Notes: generated by a model from the sequence alone, not told the origin. DNA of 22,842 nucleotides from an uncultured Candidatus Saccharibacteria bacterium (GCA_938030095.1 CALHGK010000011.1:1-22842); one strand, 5' to 3'. Counted from the stretch's first letter, positions 1-9,872 are shown. Numbers and translations are program-made.

Positions 1-504
<504 letters not shown>

Positions 505-530
505 AAGAAAAGATGTACTTTTCATAAAAG

Positions 531-552
531 ATGCTTCCCTGTTGGGAAGCGT
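531..552 (-). other. rRNA leader hairpin just upstream of 16S
   Basis: GCTTCCC (533-539) and GGGAAGC (544-550) pair around a 4-nt loop, and outer A-T and G-T pairs extend the stem to 9 bp. It lies about 30 nt upstream of the mature 16S 5' end on the transcribed strand. There is no U-run after it, so it is more likely a leader folding or processing element than a terminator. The role is inferred from position only. Confidence 0.55.
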
Positions 553-592
553 CTATAACTCAAAAATAGACTGACGATGATTATTGCACAAC

Positions 593-607
593 TAAATTGT
601 TAAGATA
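593..607 (-). promoter_or_regulatory. boxA-like antitermination signal in the rRNA leader
   Basis: On the minus strand this reads TATCTTAACAATTTA. It is very close to the classical rrn boxA region, differing by about one deleted T in CTTTAACAATTTA. It lies between the rrn promoter and 16S, the position where NusB/S10-dependent antitermination sites are found. No clear boxB was identified. Confidence 0.55.
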
Positions 608-660
608 CAAAACGTCTCGTTGTTGGCCCTTGTTTTCGTTCCCTCAACCAGACTGAAACC

Positions 661-689
661 ATCATAGCGTATTTTTTGCGGATGGTCAA
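661..689 (-). promoter_or_regulatory. rRNA operon promoter
   Basis: Minus strand: -35 TTGACC (684-689), 17-bp spacer, -10 TATGAT (661-666). Expected transcription start is near 654, giving a leader of about 150 nt. The -35 box begins only 13 bp after the stop codon of the upstream PAP2-like gene. No hairpin-plus-U-run separates them, so gyrase-operon transcripts may run into the rRNA operon. Confidence 0.8.
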
Positions 690-702
690 CACTTTTTTAC
701 GA

Positions 703-1137
703 TTATTTTGTCGCAAAAAATACAACTACGCCCACGAGTACGCCAAGCAGCGACCCAACGAAGATCTCGAGTGGTGTGTGGCCCTGTGCAGCCCGTGGTA
801 GTGTGACGTCGACCCCAGTCTTTTTGATGACTTGCTGGATAGCAATACCCTGCTCGCCCGACGAACGCCGCACCTTGACGGCATCGTAGCATACAATGAG
901 CACAAGTAGCGTTGTCACGCCAACCAGTGGCGACTGCAACCCCTGCTGCAGCACCAGCACCGTCCAGACCGACAGTGATGTGGCGGCATGCGAGCTCGGC
1001 ATACCGCCAGAGATGAAGAGCTGGTGGGTGAAGTCCAGCACCTTGCCCTTAGCGTGGGCAATTGCAAACTTAATGACGTGAGCAATTGCCCAGCTAATGG
1101 CGATGGCCACAATATATGGCGAGAGATACCACGGCAT
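703..1137 (-). CDS. Divergent PAP2-family (YuiD/DUF212-like) membrane protein
   Basis: 144 aa, a normal length for the divergent PAP2 (DUF212) family. Visible family motifs are GGMPSSH (44-50), YDAVKVRR (84-91) and GHTPLE (119-124), together with four to five hydrophobic segments. PAP2-type enzymes hydrolyse lipid-linked phosphates, but the substrate of this divergent branch is not established, so a membrane phosphatase role is inference. The start follows AAGGAGG (about 1145-1151) embedded in the end of gyrA. Only two bases separate it from the gyrA stop, so it is translated from the gyrB-gyrA transcript. The Gly usually found in the YDAxGVRR motif is replaced here (AVKVRR). Confidence 0.85.
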   Translation of the reverse strand: MPWYLSPYIVAIAISWAIAHVIKFAIAHAKGKVLDFTHQLFISGGMPSSHAATSLSVWTVLVLQQGLQSPLVGVTTLLVLIVCYDAVKVRRSSGEQGIAIQQVIKKTGVDVTLPRAAQGHTPLEIFVGSLLGVLVGVVVFFATK

Positions 1138-1139
1138 GG

Positions 1140-3662
1140 TTATGCCTCCTTATCCTCGTCTTTTTCGCGCACAATGCCGATCGATGAGACAGTATCCCCC
1201 TCGGCGAGACGCATCACGCGCACACCTTGGGTGGTGCGACCAAGCGTTGGGATGTCGTGGAGTGCCACACGGATGGTTTGGCCATTTTGGCTGATGAGGA
1301 GTGCCTCGGTGGCATCAGGCTCGAGAGTTTGCACAGTGATAATCGGCCCAGTCTTGGCAGTGACAACCGCTGCCTTGATGCCGACGCCACCCCGCTTGTG
1401 GCAGGGGAAGTTGGCCGCTTTGGTAATCTTGCCGTAACCATTTTGGCTGATGACGAGCAATTGCTGATCGCTACTGGTGACGATGTCCATCCCCACTACC
1501 GTATCATCAGGGCGGAGGCGTACACCACGCACACCACGAGCGACGCGCCCCATTGGTCGGCACTCCGTCTCGCTAAAGCGCACGGCCTGACCAGCTGATG
1601 TTGAGATTATTACATCATTGTCGCCATTGGTCTGCTTAATCCAGCGTAGCTCATCACCATCGTCGAGTTTGATAGTAATGAGACCATTCGTACGGATGTT
1701 GGCGTAGTCTCGTAATGTTGTCTTTTTCACAGTACCCTTGGTCGTGGCCATAAAGAGGTAGCCATCATCACTTGCATCTTTCGCGTGGTTGATAATTGAT
1801 GTAATTTTCTCTTCAGGCTGGAGCTGGAGCAAGTTGACGGCCGCAACGCCCTTGGCTGCGAGGCTGGCAGCAGGCACTTCGTACGCCTTGAGGCGGAAGA
1901 CTCGACCCTTGTTGGTAAAGAAGAGCAGCCAGTCATGGGTGTTGGCCGGAATGAGTTGGTCGATGCCATCTTCTTCCTTGGTAGACATGCCACGCTTACC
2001 CTTGCCACCTCTGTTTTGGCGGCGGTATTCACTCACTAAAGTACGCTTGATGTAATTCTCTGCTGTGAGAATAACAACGGTCTCTTCCTCAGGAATGAGC
2101 TCTTCGTCGCTGAATTTGCCGAGCTCATGGTCGATAATCTTGGTGCGGCGCTCGTCACCGTACTTCTCCTTCATCTCGAGCAGTTCCTCTTTGATAAGGC
2201 GCAGGATCTCATTCTCGTCGGCCAGGATGGCCTCAAGCTGCTTGATGAGCTCGTGCAGATAGCGCAGCTCGTCTTCAATCTCTTGACGATCAAGGCCAGT
2301 CAGCTTGCGCAGCTGCATGGCAAGAATCGCCTTACCTTGGATCTCGCTGAGCGCAAAACGCTCCATCAACCCCTGTAAAGCATCGTTGTAATTCTTACTT
2401 GCTCGGATTAGCTTGACGACTTCATCGATGTTATCAAGCGCGATCTTGAGCCCTTCAAGAATATGAGCTCGTGCCTTCGCCTTCTTGAGCTCATACTCGG
2501 TGCGGCGGCGCACCACAATGCGCCGGTGAGTGACGAACTCACCAAGGATATCATGCAGGCCAAGCACCCGTGGCTGGAGCCGCATCGCGTTCTCGCTGCT
2601 GGGTACAAGCGCCAGCATGTTGTAGTGGAAGTTGGTCTGCAGTGCGGTGAGCTTGTAGAGCTGGTTGAGCACCTTCTTAGGGTAGGCATCCTTTTTGAGG
2701 TCGATAACAACACGCACATTACCCCGAGCCGATTCATCACGCAGGTCGCTGATGGAGGTAAGCTTTTTTTCATGAACGAGGTCGGCAATCTTCTCGATGA
2801 GCGTTGCTTTATTCACACCATAAGGCATTTCTGTAATGACGATGCGGTAGCGCCCACGCTTCTTCGTTTCCTCGATGACTGCCACGGCGCGCATCGTCAC
2901 GCTACCACGACCAGTAGCGTAGGCCTGGCGCATTGGCGTGCCACCGTAGACCACGGCACCAGTTGGAAAGTCCGGCCCCTTAATGTGCTGCATGAGGTCA
3001 TCCAGCGTGGCATCAGGGTTGTTGATGAGCTCGACTGTTGCATCGACCACCTCACCAAGGTTGTGGGTGGGGATGTTCGTTGCCATACCAACGGCAATAC
3101 CAACCTGGCCGTTGAGTAGCAGGTTGGGCAGCTTGGCCGGCAAGACAGTCGGCTCTTGGCGAGTAGCATCGTAGGTATCGCGGAATGGGACGGTTTCTTT
3201 ATCAATATCTGCCAGGAGCGCCTCCGACACGCGCGTCATCTTGGCCTCGGTGTAGCGCATTGCGGCGGGCGGGTCACCATCCATCGAGCCAAAGTTCCCC
3301 TGCCCCTGCACCAGTGGGTAGCGCTCAACCCAGTCTTGGGCCATACGCACCATGGCATCGTAGATGGAGCTATCGCCGTGTGGGTGGTATTTACCCATCA
3401 CCTCACCAACGATCTGGGCGCTCTTGATCGTCTTGGACGTTGGGCCAATGCCCATCTTGTCCATCACATAGACGATGCGGCGGTGGACGGGCTTCATGCC
3501 ATCACGTACATCGGGCAGCGCGCGGTCGACAATGACCGACATCGAGTAGCGCAGGAAGTTATCCTCCATCACGTCCTCGACGGTACGTACCTCCACACTG
3601 CGCGAGTGGCTCTGGTCGGGCACGGTAGCTGGGGTGGTTGGTTGGTTATCTTCTGGCTGCAT
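1140..3662 (-). CDS. gyrA: DNA gyrase subunit A
   Basis: This is the breakage-reunion subunit of gyrase. It works with GyrB to introduce negative supercoils. The N-terminal winged-helix/tower region contains AAMRYTEA with the catalytic Tyr (Tyr143 counted from the upstream ATG). The quinolone-determining region reads HPHGDSSIYDAM, with the Ser and Asp of drug-sensitive enzymes. The GyrA-box (QNRGGKGKRGM) opens the C-terminal beta-pinwheel and distinguishes GyrA from ParC. I chose the ATG at 3660-3662 (840 aa) because GAGGAA lies 6 nt before it. An in-frame ATG at 3678-3680 would add six residues, but its purine-rich site is about 15 nt away. That upstream ATG is 3 nt after the gyrB stop, so re-initiation there is also possible. 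Confidence 0.97.
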   Translation of the reverse strand: MQPEDNQPTTPATVPDQSHSRSVEVRTVEDVMEDNFLRYSMSVIVDRALPDVRDGMKPVHRRIVYVMDKMGIGPTSKTIKSAQIVGEVMGKYHPHGDSSIYDAMVRMAQDWVERYPLVQGQGNFGSMDGDPPAAMRYTEAKMTRVSEALLADIDKETVPFRDTYDATRQEPTVLPAKLPNLLLNGQVGIAVGMATNIPTHNLGEVVDATVELINNPDATLDDLMQHIKGPDFPTGAVVYGGTPMRQAYATGRGSVTMRAVAVIEETKKRGRYRIVITEMPYGVNKATLIEKIADLVHEKKLTSISDLRDESARGNVRVVIDLKKDAYPKKVLNQLYKLTALQTNFHYNMLALVPSSENAMRLQPRVLGLHDILGEFVTHRRIVVRRRTEYELKKAKARAHILEGLKIALDNIDEVVKLIRASKNYNDALQGLMERFALSEIQGKAILAMQLRKLTGLDRQEIEDELRYLHELIKQLEAILADENEILRLIKEELLEMKEKYGDERRTKIIDHELGKFSDEELIPEEETVVILTAENYIKRTLVSEYRRQNRGGKGKRGMSTKEEDGIDQLIPANTHDWLLFFTNKGRVFRLKAYEVPAASLAAKGVAAVNLLQLQPEEKITSIINHAKDASDDGYLFMATTKGTVKKTTLRDYANIRTNGLITIKLDDGDELRWIKQTNGDNDVIISTSAGQAVRFSETECRPMGRVARGVRGVRLRPDDTVVGMDIVTSSDQQLLVISQNGYGKITKAANFPCHKRGGVGIKAAVVTAKTGPIITVQTLEPDATEALLISQNGQTIRVALHDIPTLGRTTQGVRVMRLAEGDTVSSIGIVREKDEDKEA

Positions 3663-3683
3663 TGTATGTTCCTCGTTCATAGA

Positions 3684-5672
<1,989 letters not shown>

Positions 5673-5719
5673 TCATTTCCCTCACTATTAGGTCATTCGG
5701 GTTACATTACACGCACCTT

Positions 5720-5749
5720 ATTGTATCATAATCGCCGAGACAGCGAAAA
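5720..5749 (-). promoter_or_regulatory. Possible gyrB promoter
   Basis: Minus strand: a -10-like TACAAT (5720-5725), overlapped by an alternative TATGAT (5725-5730), and a weak -35 TTTTCG about 18 bp upstream. It lies in the 113-bp gap before gyrB. The -35 match is poor, so the exact boxes are uncertain. Confidence 0.35.
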
Positions 5750-5785
5750 TAACAGGGGTAGAATAGCCTACACGCTAGCGGCTCT

Positions 5786-6595
5786 TTACTCATATTTGCT
5801 CGTAGCAACCAGCCATAGACCACTGATGAATGCTATCGGCGCAATCACGACCCACGTAATGCCACCATATACTGCAGTCGAGATGACGAACAAGACACCT
5901 CCCCGCACAGCACTCATCGTACCCAACCACTTCACTACATCAGAAGTAAAGAGATCCAGGTCATGCCCATGCGCACATAACAGCACAAACAGCAACACGC
6001 CATGCATCATTGCCAGTGGCATAACTGGCCCAACCATCAACCAGAAGCCAACTTTGCGCTTCATCATCTGGTTCTTTGTTGTGCAATCTCCATCATCTTT
6101 GGACCGTGCTGGCAAAGCTGGCTGCGTGCCAAGCAGGAGATACCAGAGGTAGAGCGAGCCAACCAAGCCGAGTACATCGCTAACGATGATCATCGCATTG
6201 CTCTGTACGCCCACCTTAAGTGGACTCTGCAGCACCCAAAAAGCATACAGCGTTGAGCCAGTCATAAACACGGCATTAACTGCAAGTAAGCTCAGTGCTC
6301 CAATCCTCTGCCAATACCGATCGGTGCGGTGCGACTGCCGCAGCACAAGATAGCCCTGCACCAGCACACTCATACTCCAAACAACCAGCAGCCACCCAAA
6401 CGCCCGCTCCCCGATAGTCCGGCTACTCACGAGCGTGACACTGTGCATACACAGCACCGCTGCACTGGCAATCGTCCCCACCGCACCCGCAATCACACAG
6501 GCCTCGAGCCAAGCCCGACGCGGCGCAGACACATCAGGTGTGGCTGTGTGGCTATGATGTTTTGCGGTAGTTGTAGCGATGGATTGCTCTGACAT
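5786..6595 (-). CDS. Polytopic membrane protein, paralogue of the next upstream gene
   Basis: 269 aa, function not recognised. A hydrophilic N-terminus of about 25 residues is followed by about seven hydrophobic segments. Shared with the protein at 6638-7627 are RRxxLEAxxxxGAxG before the first segment, the loop HRTDxYxQR, the segment GSxYLWYLLL, and a C-terminus ending in LVAxSxxE. The two are therefore a tandem duplication. The start has AGAGGAG about 9 nt upstream, and the gap to the upstream gene is 42 nt, so they are probably co-transcribed. No catalytic motif is visible. Confidence 0.85.
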   Translation of the reverse strand: MSEQSIATTTAKHHSHTATPDVSAPRRAWLEACVIAGAVGTIASAAVLCMHSVTLVSSRTIGERAFGWLLVVWSMSVLVQGYLVLRQSHRTDRYWQRIGALSLLAVNAVFMTGSTLYAFWVLQSPLKVGVQSNAMIIVSDVLGLVGSLYLWYLLLGTQPALPARSKDDGDCTTKNQMMKRKVGFWLMVGPVMPLAMMHGVLLFVLLCAHGHDLDLFTSDVVKWLGTMSAVRGGVLFVISTAVYGGITWVVIAPIAFISGLWLVATSKYE

Positions 6596-6637
6596 GGGGT
6601 GTTTCTCCTCTGTTAGACAGTAGTTTTGGTGCTTAAG

Positions 6638-7627
6638 TTATTCGCGCTGGCTGTTTGCCACAAGCACCATACCAATGATGAGCATGACGATACATGGCAC
6701 GATCAAGATCATGCCAGCAATCATAAAGATAAGGTGAATCATGCTGAAGAACGATAGTATTGACGTAAAGATCGTCGTACCTCGGCTTGTGCTACTCATC
6801 AGCATCAACGTCCCCGAAAACTGCGCAAGAGCCGGAAGTACAAATGCCGTCACAATTAGCCAGAGACCGATACGTCGACGCCGCATCAAACGAGCATATG
6901 TTGTAGCGGGCACATCAGATGCAGTGCGTGGCGCGATTGTCCGCTTCGTACAGAGTAATAAGTACCAGAGGTAGATAGAGCCAAACGCAGCAATGACGGT
7001 ACTCGCCAGCATGACGGTGCTATTTACCCATATAACCGCCTTTTGCCCAGGGCTCACAAAGAACAAATTGTATAGCCATTCGCTTATGATGAGTGCGGCT
7101 GGGTTACCCGCCACTAAGAGCACGGCAAGGAAGCGCTGCATATAATGATCTGTCCGGTGGAGCTGCATCAGTGTGCTGATCCCTTGCACTACCAAGCTCA
7201 CACACCACGCCAGGATGAGCCAGCCAGCCATCCGCTCTGGTGACGTGCGGTCTACCTGCCCCACCATCAGTGCACCATAGAAGCTCACCATTGCAGCATA
7301 CATCAGCATTCCTGCCGCTCCCGTCGCAATAAACGCCTCCAACACTGGTCGGCGGCGGGCTGTTACATACGTAACAGAGGTGGATGATGGGGATTGTCCG
7401 TTTGTTTGGCTAGATGATGTATTATCTACGACAGCTTGCGATTCGCTAGTTGCTGGTGCGTTGGCTAGCGCAACAGAGGTCGTATTTGCCTTTGTTGTCT
7501 TCTTTGCAACAGATCGTGATTGTTGTGATTTTTGTTTGGAACGCCGCATCGCGCGCTTCTTTGGGGATGATGTCGCTTGTGTCTCTGGCGCGGCGGGCGC
7601 TGCTAGGGTTGATTTTTTTCGTGGCAT
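6638..7627 (-). CDS. Polytopic membrane protein with a long basic, Ser/Thr-rich N-terminal tail
   Basis: 329 aa, function not recognised. The first 95 or so residues are low-complexity, rich in Lys, Arg, Ser, Thr, Ala and Gln, and probably disordered and cytosolic. The rest is a membrane domain of about seven segments homologous to the protein at 5786-6595 (shared HRTDxYxQR and GSIYLWYLLL). The tail is absent from the paralogue. AGGAGG lies about 8 nt before the ATG at 7625-7627. The positive tail could touch nucleic acid, the membrane surface or a partner protein, but nothing in the sequence decides this. Confidence 0.85.
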   Translation of the reverse strand: MPRKKSTLAAPAAPETQATSSPKKRAMRRSKQKSQQSRSVAKKTTKANTTSVALANAPATSESQAVVDNTSSSQTNGQSPSSTSVTYVTARRRPVLEAFIATGAAGMLMYAAMVSFYGALMVGQVDRTSPERMAGWLILAWCVSLVVQGISTLMQLHRTDHYMQRFLAVLLVAGNPAALIISEWLYNLFFVSPGQKAVIWVNSTVMLASTVIAAFGSIYLWYLLLCTKRTIAPRTASDVPATTYARLMRRRRIGLWLIVTAFVLPALAQFSGTLMLMSSTSRGTTIFTSILSFFSMIHLIFMIAGMILIVPCIVMLIIGMVLVANSQRE

Positions 7628-7662
7628 AGAACCGTCCTCCTCTGCCTAGTATACGCGCCTCT

Positions 7663-8040
7663 TCACCGTTTTGCCACATAAAAACATGCAATTGCCTCAA
7701 ATGCAAAGACTAGTGCCAGCTCGTACCAGCCACCACGCCCCACCGAGCGCGCGCCAATCAGCAGCACCGGTGCTAGCGCCAGTACCGAGCCAAAATAATA
7801 ACAACGCCGAAAGCTGAGCGTCACCGCTCGCCGCTGCGCTTCGGGCAGCCAGCGCCGCAGTGCCGCCGCAGTGCCCGCCAGCAGGTACGTTAGCAACCCT
7901 AGCATCACCACATAGCACAGCACAAAGACAAGGACGATCCCCAGGGGGTGAATCGTCGCTGGCGTGGTGGTCTGCAGCACAATGGCGAGCAGCACCGCTG
8001 CAGCCGCGCTCATACTGGCAAGCAGGATTCTTCGAGACAT
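7663..8040 (-). CDS. Small four-helix membrane protein
   Basis: 125 aa with four predicted transmembrane segments, roughly 5-24, 30-56, 75-95 and 103-120, and a basic loop between segments two and three (RRWLPEAQRR). Family not recognised. The first ATG is at 8038-8040. An open frame continues upstream only from a TTG (8092-8094), and there is no Shine-Dalgarno sequence before the ATG. Instead an extended -10 box ends 7-8 nt upstream, suggesting leaderless translation. It is followed after 35 nt by the tandem membrane genes and probably starts their operon. Confidence 0.75.
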   Translation of the reverse strand: MSRRILLASMSAAAAVLLAIVLQTTTPATIHPLGIVLVFVLCYVVMLGLLTYLLAGTAAALRRWLPEAQRRAVTLSFRRCYYFGSVLALAPVLLIGARSVGRGGWYELALVFAFEAIACFYVAKR

Positions 8041-8047
8041 ATCTATC

Positions 8048-8056
8048 ACTATACCA
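8048..8056 (-). promoter_or_regulatory. Extended -10 promoter, probably leaderless
   Basis: Minus strand TGG-TATAGT, with TATAGT at 8048-8053. The expected transcription start falls on or next to the ATG at 8040. The region 17 bp upstream (TTCTCG) is a poor -35 box, as is usual for extended -10 promoters. Confidence 0.5.
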
Positions 8057-8109
8057 AGCAATCCGCCTGGCGAGAAGCCCGAGCAGCCGCACAAAGCAAC
8101 GCGCTTGCA

Positions 8110-8595
8110 ACGTCCTCTATAGATATATACTTAGGACGCCCGGCAGCCGCTACGGGCCGAGGTGCTCCACAGTGTGGAGCATGAGTGGTGCGCCTCTGGC
8201 ATGCGCCGTATAGAACGAGGCCACCACGTGTCGACGCCAACGATGACAAAAGCACTTCTATTGGGGGGTACTCTATTAGTATTGGCGGAGCGCAGGCAGT
8301 GCCAAAGCTCAGCGCTGTGCTGCGCTCTGCCGCTGCCTGGTGCGCGCCAATGGCGATGTGATGTTGGGTTATATAAGGTAAGCTTTTCCGTTTTATTTTT
8401 CTTGGGTGTTTGTGTTTGTCAAAGCTTACTTCTACGTTAGCACAAGCGGTATGGTAAGTCAATGCGTTTTGCGGCTGAGCCACAAAACCCCAGCAGGGCT
8501 TACGCGCTATGGTTATTGTATGCAGCATGCTTTGTTATGGATCCTCGGCTTTGACGCTTGGCGATGGGCATCGAGCGGCTATCGCTGATAGCGGC
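8110..8595. other. Hairpin-rich non-coding stretch, strand unknown
   Basis: No credible protein gene is seen. Successive stem-loops occur: CGTCCT/AGGACG (about 8110-8138); GCCCG/CGGGC (about 8138-8157); an 8-bp perfect stem TGCTCCAC/GTGGAGCA with a 3-nt loop (8163-8181); GTGGTG-c-GCCTC paired with GAGGCCACCAC (8185-8227); and a long arm ATTGGCG..CAGGCAG paired with CTGCCTG..CGCCAAT (8281-8359) enclosing AGCGC/GCGCT. Further on are GTAAGCTTT/AAAGCTTAC (8378-8429) and an 11-bp hairpin with one mismatch near 8571-8595. The density suggests a structured RNA, but no family is recognised and no clear promoter was found. Confidence 0.4.
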
Positions 8596-8599
8596 TCAA

Positions 8600-8950
8600 C
8601 CAACCCACAGGTCGTTTGCCATTGCTATACATCGCACCAACGCAAAAGCACAAGCGACATCACTATCATGCGAACTATCGCAAAACATTGCCTCGCCACT
8701 CCCTTTCTCATCCACGCGAACATCGGCGGCGCGCCTACCTCTCGCACCTCTGTACTTTCGAGAGTTGTGCACAGGCGTTTTTGTTGTATATAGTGCAATA
8801 ATTTTTTGTTCGTTTTTGGCTCTGGACTGTATGCTACCTCTGTTGTATTTCATTGCTCGTGTTGTATTTATAACACAGATTTTGGGCGATGTGTGGTCGG
8901 TCTGGGTATGTGTTCGATGTGGTATTTTTTACGCAAAAATATTGCCAAAA
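8600..8950. other. T-rich stretch with no recognised gene
   Basis: Open frames exist on both strands (for example 8558-8998 on plus and 8596-8853 on minus). They lack ribosome-binding sites and recognisable domains, and the hydrophobicity of the plus frame follows simply from T-rich DNA. The motif GTTGTAT (ATACAAC on minus) occurs three times, at 8783, 8842 and 8861. I see nothing else. Confidence 0.5.
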
Positions 8951-8954
8951 ATCG

Positions 8955-8983
8955 TTGACACAAGCGGTTTTCTCCCATATCAT
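8955..8983 (+). promoter_or_regulatory. Strong sigma70-type promoter for an orphan small RNA
   Basis: TTGACA (8955-8960), 17-bp spacer, TATCAT (8978-8983). The -35 box is perfect and the -10 matches five of six bases. The predicted start is near 8990. No protein gene lies downstream before the terminator at 9053-9087. Confidence 0.75.
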
Positions 8984-8989
8984 AAGGGT

Positions 8990-9087
8990 AGCTTCTGAAT
9001 AAAAAAATTATGCAGAGGCCAAAAATAAACAACATACGAAAACTCCACATCCAAAAACAACCACTACTCGCAGGTGGTTGTTTTTTT
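8990..9087 (+). ncRNA. Candidate small RNA of about 98 nt
   Basis: Bounded by a near-consensus promoter (8955-8983) and an intrinsic terminator ending in seven Ts (9081-9087). The body is A-rich and largely unstructured before the terminal hairpin, as in many base-pairing small RNAs. An ATG at 9010 opens a frame through the hairpin but has no Shine-Dalgarno sequence. No known RNA family is recognised. It faces the tmRNA gene, and its terminator also works in the opposite direction. Expression is inferred from these signals only. Confidence 0.6.
9053..9087. terminator. Intrinsic terminator, bidirectional
   Basis: AACAACCAC (9056-9064) and GTGGTTGTT (9074-9082) pair around a 9-nt loop. A T-run follows on plus, and the flanking A-run gives a U-run on minus. 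It ends the plus-strand small RNA and can back up the tmRNA terminator from the other side. Confidence 0.85.
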
Positions 9088-9181
9088 GGTGAGAGAGTTT
9101 GGCTCGCGCGCGGCCCTTGGTGATACTTCGCAGCAGTGTTTGTGGTTTGTACGCATGTGGCTCACCAGGTTTTTGCACAAT

Positions 9182-9206
9182 AAAAAATCGCCCACGCTTG
9201 GTGAGC
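9182..9206 (-). terminator. Probable tmRNA terminator
   Basis: On the minus strand GCTCAC (9201-9206) pairs with GTGGGC (9190-9195) over a 5-nt loop, followed by GA and a U6 run (9182-9187). It begins about 15 nt after the tmRNA CCA end. Confidence 0.65.
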
Positions 9207-9220
9207 AATCATCTTCTGTA

Positions 9221-9621
9221 TGGTGGAGCTGCCGGGTACTGCCCCCGGGTCCGCTTGGTGCCCTTGTATTCGTCTACGAACATAGGTTTGTTTGCGTGTT
9301 TGACAACGCGAGGCCGATCAGAAACAAACCAAAAATACAGCCTATCGTTGCGCGGTATATGTCCTCTCCTCGTGCCGCTGCCACCAGGAGAGCAAGCAAC
9401 ATAGCTATGACACTACGAGATGCCCTGTTGCTATGCACCTCATAGCGATCGCCAGACTAAGCGGCGAGTGCAACCGCGGTCTTGGAAGATGCGAAGATCT
9501 CCTCAACACTGCGGAATGCTGCTGCAACTTTACTTTTTGCAGTTATATCTATGCGTGTCGTGCATATCCGATTCGCAGAATACAATGACAAAGTCCAAAC
9601 GTCGAACGCTATATCAGCCCC
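9221..9621 (-). ncRNA. ssrA: tmRNA (ribosome-rescue RNA) with proteolysis tag
   Basis: The 5' end GGGGCTGATATAGCGTTCGA resembles the canonical tmRNA start. The 3' end is CCCGGCAGCTCCACCA with encoded CCA (9221-9223). GGGGCTG pairs with CAGCTCC and keeps the third-position G-U wobble recognised by alanyl-tRNA synthetase. The tag frame runs from a GCA resume codon at 9540 to TAG at 9457-9459: 27 residues starting AKSKVAAAF and ending TAVALAA, the usual ALAA degradation signal. About 400 nt is a normal length. The T-arm stem CCGGG/CCCGG is intact, but its loop is GGCAGTA rather than the usual TTCRANT type. With SmpB this RNA frees stalled ribosomes; smpB is not in the window. Confidence 0.93.
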
Positions 9622-9634
9622 ACGTCTCGTGTCT

Positions 9635-9643
9635 ATTATAGCA
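9635..9643 (-). promoter_or_regulatory. tmRNA promoter, extended -10
   Basis: Minus-strand TGC-TATAAT (TATAAT at 9635-9640), part of the 10-mer ATGCTATAAT that also precedes rnpB. The predicted start is about 7 nt before the mature tmRNA 5' end, leaving a short leader for RNase P to remove. No good -35 box is present at 17 bp. Confidence 0.7.
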
Positions 9644-9872
9644 TGCTTTTGCCTATATATCCTCGCTTGAGCGTCAAGTTGGCCTATCGCCGCACAAGAA
9701 CATACTCTAGACGGCCAGTGATTTCATCTCCCTGGCAGCGTCCTTTTCGTTGCCTATATTTGGATGGGTAGAACACTGTATCCTTATATACTCTCATGCT
9801 CACCCCCTATACTTCCCTCTAGAACAAAAACAATTTGCACAGACCCCACCAATATGCTTAACTATAAACAGC

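Noticed and set aside
2463..3119. 218-residue open frame on plus
   Set aside because: Antisense to the conserved core of gyrA, a shadow of its codon structure.
8049..8528. 159-residue open frame on minus
   Set aside because: Crosses several hairpins, has no ribosome-binding site and shows no domain-like composition.
8110..8595. SRP RNA within the hairpin region
   Set aside because: The GGAA-capped helix 8 signature was not found on either strand.
8596..8853. 85-residue basic frame on minus
   Set aside because: Codons look partly plausible, but there is no ribosome-binding site, promoter or recognised family.
8558..8998. 146-residue frame on plus with hydrophobic segments
   Set aside because: The hydrophobicity reflects T-rich DNA. 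It has no ribosome-binding site and runs through the small-RNA promoter.
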